Source: JAJDOD01 sp050299835
Lineage (GTDB): Bacteria > Pseudomonadota > Alphaproteobacteria > Rhodobacterales > Rhodobacteraceae
Reading direction: 5' to 3'
Assembly: GCA_050299835.1 (NCBI GenBank)
Contig: JBNKWP010000004.1
Location: forward strand, 124,001-188,000
DNA: 64,000 bases
Below are positions 61,360-64,000 of the stretch, piece after piece (the first letter of the stretch is position 1; each line of letters starts with the position of its first letter). A program made the translations under genes and the position numbers. Below the pieces are notes generated by a model. The model was given only the letters and a program-made list of their open reading frames with translations, made no database searches and had not been told where the DNA came from.

Positions 61360-61712
61360 GCGGTTTCCGCGCCTTCAAATCGACACGGGTTTTGCTACAA
61401 ATCCTGTCCGCTTGGATGAACTGGGGATGAACCGGAAACAGAGAGTGCCGAATTGCGCAAATTTTTTTGTGTTTCGCCGCTATTCCGCCGCAATTCGGTC
61501 AAATCAGGGTCCAACCGCCCCACCAGAGTGAATCTACATTCCCTCGTCGCTCCGAAAGGTGCGTCTCGGTTCAAACAGCTGGCCGTCAACCGGTTATTGA
61601 GACGAAATTCAAGGCATCGCCTCATGGGGACACGGCAGACATAACCTCTCGAGCACACAGATTTGGCCCGGCATCGCGCCGGGCCAATGTTTTTCCGCGC
61701 CAGGCCTTCGTG
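61360..61712 (+). other. Intergenic region with inverted repeat, possible small RNA
   Basis: Contains CCGAATTGCG (61448-61457) and its exact inverse CGCAATTCGG (61489-61498), separated by 31 bp including a T7 run, and ends at a strong plus-strand terminator. No coding frame here has convincing bias. Confidence 0.4.
61663..61694 (+). terminator. Intrinsic terminator, plus strand
   Basis: TTGGCCCGGC, loop ATCGC, GCCGGGCCAA, then TGTTTTT. A 10-bp stem, 300 bp past the hydrolase gene. It faces the DUF6455 gene from the other side and would not stop that gene's minus-strand transcript as well, since no T run exists in that direction. Confidence 0.8.
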
Positions 61713-61976
61713 TCACTCGGCTCCGGATGACATCACCGCAATACGCCGGATCATTGCTTGGTTCCGGCAAAACTCCGGCATAGTCGTCTGGTTCTGCCGC
61801 AAGCCTTCCCGACACCCCACCGGATCGCTGCACCCCGTGCAGGACAATACCGCGTCGGTATAGGCGTCCGGCGTCAGCTTCCCGAATTGCATCGCGCGCT
61901 CAAGATCGGCACCCTGTGCTTCGGCCATCCGCGACATAAGCTGTTCATGGGCCTTGAATCTGGTCGGGTCACTCAT
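61713..61976 (-). CDS. DUF6455 family protein
   Basis: 87 residues from MSDPTRFKAHEQLM, preceded by GGAGG. A Cys pattern C-x2-C-x5-C ... C (SCTGCSDPVGCREG, PEFCRN) looks like a small metal or Fe-S site, as in the DUF6455 family of Rhodobacteraceae. No signal peptide. The gene is in line behind DUF6173 on the same strand. Function unknown. Confidence 0.82.
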   Translation of the reverse strand: MSDPTRFKAHEQLMSRMAEAQGADLERAMQFGKLTPDAYTDAVLSCTGCSDPVGCREGLRQNQTTMPEFCRNQAMIRRIAVMSSGAE

Positions 61977-62039
61977 CGGGAACCTCCTGGCTGACACCGA
62001 AAGGATGGCCGAGTGGGACCAGTTGATCTTTGACTCAGA

Positions 62040-62513
62040 TCAACTCGCGTCTGCCTGTTCATCCTCCAGCCCGGCGGCAAGCCGGAATCCGATGCGGCGT
62101 GGCTCGTCACCGGCCACTTCCTTCGGCATCGCCCGCAAAAGCACGTTCAACTGGCTGACATGCTGGACAAGCTGCACCCGCGTCCCGGTCTGGTCGGTGC
62201 CGTAAAACGTCACGATATCGGGATCGAAATGGCCCAGCCCCTCGATCCTCAGAAACCCGCCACCGGTATCGGTGAACCCCATCGCCACTTCATGTTCGGC
62301 GTCCAGCATCTTCTCGAAATTCTGGATATAGAGGATCAGCCGCTGATAGGCCCATTCCGCGGGGCTCTTTTTTTCCACCGGCTCCTTGATGATACAGGGT
62401 GGCAGCGCTTCCTGCTCCACCGTCTGCTGGCCGGGGTCGGAGTGAACGGCGGCGCGGCGCGGTTCGGCAATGGTTTCCGAAAACTCCGCTGTCACCTTGA
62501 TGTTTTCACTCAT
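62040..62513 (-). CDS. DUF6173 family protein
   Basis: 157 residues from MSENIKVTAEFSET. After a disordered N-terminus comes the domain AEWAYQRLILYIQNFEKML, GHFDPDIVTFYGTD and VQLVQHVSQLNVLLRAMP. The last motif resembles the DUF6173 core. The AGTTGATC/GATCAACT dyad straddles its stop codon. Follows the MBL hydrolase by 56 bp; function unknown. Confidence 0.75.
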   Translation of the reverse strand: MSENIKVTAEFSETIAEPRRAAVHSDPGQQTVEQEALPPCIIKEPVEKKSPAEWAYQRLILYIQNFEKMLDAEHEVAMGFTDTGGGFLRIEGLGHFDPDIVTFYGTDQTGTRVQLVQHVSQLNVLLRAMPKEVAGDEPRRIGFRLAAGLEDEQADAS

Positions 62514-62569
62514 TGCAGTCTCCCGATCGGCACCCTTCGTGGGTAACAAGCCGACCGGACAGGTGCCAG

Positions 62570-63607
62570 TCACTTTTGCGCGTAAACCCAGGCCCCATCT
62601 TCGCGCCGCATCCGCGTGACCCTCCCGATGTGCCAGAGGTGCTGGCAATGAGCAACCGCCTCGACCAGGGCAAGGCCGTATTCGCCACCTCGAATCTCGC
62701 GCTTGAAGATCGGCAGGAAACTGTCCCCCGCCGTCGCAGGCTCGGTGAGAAAGGCTTCCAGCCGGTCCAGCGCCGAGATATGGTTCTCAATCATCTGATC
62801 CAACCTTGTCGGCAATCCGACAAAGGGCAGTTTGTGCCCCGGCAGAACGAAATGGCCCTCCCGCGCAAGGGGTTGGAACGTCCGGCAGGAGGAAAGCCAG
62901 TCGGCCACCGGATCAGCCTCCGGCTCCGTGGGATAGACACCAAGATTTGGCGAAATCGATGGCAGAAGCTGGTCGCCGCCAAGGATCAAATCGTCATCCT
63001 CGGACCAGAGCGTCGCATGTTCTGGCGCATGACCATGCCCGATCCGAACCCGCCAGGCGCGGCCGCCAATGGTGAGCCGGTCGCCTTCCTGCACTCGCTG
63101 AAACCCCAATGGCAAAGGGGCGATCACATCGGCGAAGTTGAAGGGACGTTCACCGACGCGCTGCGCCAGGACTTCAGGCGCCATCCCGGCGGAGCGATAG
63201 AACGCCAGCGCGTCCTCAACCGGCTGCTCCTGCACATCCAGCGCCAGCATCCGCGCCATCAGGTAAGCGGTCCTGGTGGTCCAAAGCTCCACCCCCTGCT
63301 CCCGGAACCAGCCCGCCAGCCCGATATGGTCAGGATGGTGATGCGTGACCAAGACACGGGACACCGGCCTGCCCTTCAACGGCCCGCCCAGCGCCGCCTC
63401 CATCGCCGCACGTCCGGACTTGGTGCCGATCCCGGTGTCGATCAGCGTCCAGCCGTCACCATCGTCCAGTGCGTAGACATTCACGTGATCCAGCGCCATC
63501 GGCAACGGCAGGCGGACCCAGAGCACCCCTTCGGCCACCTCTTTTGCCGCCCCGAATTCGGGCGGCTCCTCGATGGGATAGCGGATCGCTCGGGTCGGTG
63601 CGTTCAC
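62570..63607 (-). CDS. MBL-fold metallo-hydrolase
   Basis: 345 residues. Metallo-beta-lactamase signature THHHPDHIG near 88 (H-x-H-x-D-H), further His ligand in HGHAPEHATL near 195 and Asp in LILGGDQLLP near 210, with a C-terminal helical domain. Hydrolase of the glyoxalase II-like superfamily. Its start overlaps the acyl-CoA dehydrogenase stop (4 bp), so it is co-transcribed. Confidence 0.9.
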   Translation of the reverse strand: MNAPTRAIRYPIEEPPEFGAAKEVAEGVLWVRLPLPMALDHVNVYALDDGDGWTLIDTGIGTKSGRAAMEAALGGPLKGRPVSRVLVTHHHPDHIGLAGWFREQGVELWTTRTAYLMARMLALDVQEQPVEDALAFYRSAGMAPEVLAQRVGERPFNFADVIAPLPLGFQRVQEGDRLTIGGRAWRVRIGHGHAPEHATLWSEDDDLILGGDQLLPSISPNLGVYPTEPEADPVADWLSSCRTFQPLAREGHFVLPGHKLPFVGLPTRLDQMIENHISALDRLEAFLTEPATAGDSFLPIFKREIRGGEYGLALVEAVAHCQHLWHIGRVTRMRREDGAWVYAQK

Positions 63608-64000
63608 GACGCCAGCTCTTCCGGTGTCAGGTCATAGAGCCCCGCCGCGCCCACGCGGACCTGCGCCAGGAGCGCGCCATGTTCCGGCAGCACCCGGTCG
63701 ATATAAAACCGCGCCAACGCCACACGAGGCCCTTCGCCCTCGGCCCTGGCCGCCGCGAGGTGATAGTGGCCGCCCAGTACCCGCGCCGCCGCCTTCAGAT
63801 AGGGCACGGCACCCGGAAACCGCTCGTCCAGCCCCTCGCCCACCAGCCATTCCGTGGTCTCGCGCAGGGTCTCCGCCGCCGCCCAGACCTTTTCCGCCAG
63901 GTTCGGGAAATCCGCCCGCGCCGCCTCAGCGCCCACCTCAACTTCGTCCAGCAGGCGATACATCGCCTCGCCCCCGTCCATCATCTTGCGGGCCACCAGA
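63604..64000 (-). CDS. Acyl-CoA dehydrogenase, C-terminal part (gene runs off the window)
   Basis: The last about 131 residues are visible, reading from the window edge (LVARKMMDGGEAMYRL) to YDLTPEELAS. They form the helical C-terminal domain with PYLKAAARVLGGHYHLAAAR, which resembles the DmdC-type 3-methylmercaptopropionyl-CoA dehydrogenase group in roseobacters. The FAD and catalytic domains lie beyond base 64000. The exact acyl-CoA is not provable here. Confidence 0.75.
   Translation of the reverse strand, partial: LVARKMMDGGEAMYRLLDEVEVGAEAARADFPNLAEKVWAAAETLRETTEWLVGEGLDERFPGAVPYLKAAARVLGGHYHLAAARAEGEGPRVALARFYIDRVLPEHGALLAQVRVGAAGLYDLTPEELAS

Noticed and set aside
61395..61658. 87-codon minus-strand frame
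   Set aside because: No bias or domain, and it overlaps an inverted repeat and terminator region.
62003..62045. tRNA-Ser-like start GGATGGCCGAGTGG
   Set aside because: No acceptor or anticodon stem follows; the nearby AGTTGATC/GATCAACT dyad is at the DUF6173 stop.
62513..63637. 374-codon plus-strand frame
   Set aside because: Antisense of the MBL hydrolase.

Overview
The window looks like chromosomal DNA of an alphaproteobacterium of the family Rhodobacteraceae, roseobacter type. The reasons are high G+C, strong G/C preference at third codon positions, a run of families typical of that group (tandem DUF2484, DUF2948, DUF2842, DUF6455, DUF6173, split methionine synthase pieces, an IscR with one cysteine) and a suf operon with the group's usual passenger genes. 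No species is claimed.

Layout. 1-4.1 kb: 5' part of an indolepyruvate ferredoxin oxidoreductase gene (minus), a divergent LysR regulator, a probable small RNA with a CCTCCC loop, and a homocysteine methyltransferase. 4.4-18.4 kb: a long minus-strand division and envelope cluster (two DUF2484 genes, murB, ddl, ftsQ, ftsA, a small secreted protein, ftsZ), three Tad pilus-type genes, then lpxC, bamD and recN. The cluster lacks murC and murG, and the tad genes sit between ftsZ and lpxC. 18.4-23.6 kb: radical SAM protein, corrinoid protein, cupin/TetR pair, DUF1638, sufE, a lipoprotein. 23.7-32.4 kb: hisD-DUF2948-murA, tRNA-Thr, transglutaminase-like protein, RidA, hisA, small proteins, purA. 32.8-35.7 kb: glpX and recJ separated by four back-to-back palindromes, then tRNA-Glu.

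35.9-48.8 kb is more mixed. A frameshifted gene follows tRNA-Glu. Then come VOC and FAH enzymes, a copA-cueR copper operon with a textbook 19-bp-spacer MerR-type promoter, a kinase-like protein and a class IV aminotransferase, and acnB. After acnB lies about 2.5 kb of decayed mobile DNA (broken IS3-type transposase, C-terminal piece of a relaxase, C-terminal piece of a serine recombinase) ending at tRNA-Arg.

48.9-64 kb: a chemoreceptor, then the suf operon on the minus strand (iscR, a type I cysteine desulfurase, sufB, four passenger genes, sufC, sufD, two YIP1-like genes, sufS) with a divergent alpha/beta hydrolase. The iscR upstream region holds an Irr-type iron box over the -10 element and a TGA-N9-TCA dyad over the -35. 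A second iron box with the same 14-bp core lies inside the cysteine desulfurase gene, directly upstream of a -35/-10 pair with 17-bp spacing. This suggests an internal iron-controlled promoter feeding sufB onward and is the most interesting observation here. The window ends with DUF6455, DUF6173, an MBL-fold hydrolase and the 3' end of an acyl-CoA dehydrogenase.

By function, the window covers septum formation and peptidoglycan precursor synthesis (murA, murB, ddl, ftsQAZ), outer membrane biogenesis (lpxC, bamD), Fe-S assembly (iscR, suf genes, two desulfurases, sufE), cobalamin-dependent methionine synthesis (methyltransferase plus corrinoid protein), histidine and purine synthesis, recombination repair (recN, recJ) and copper export.
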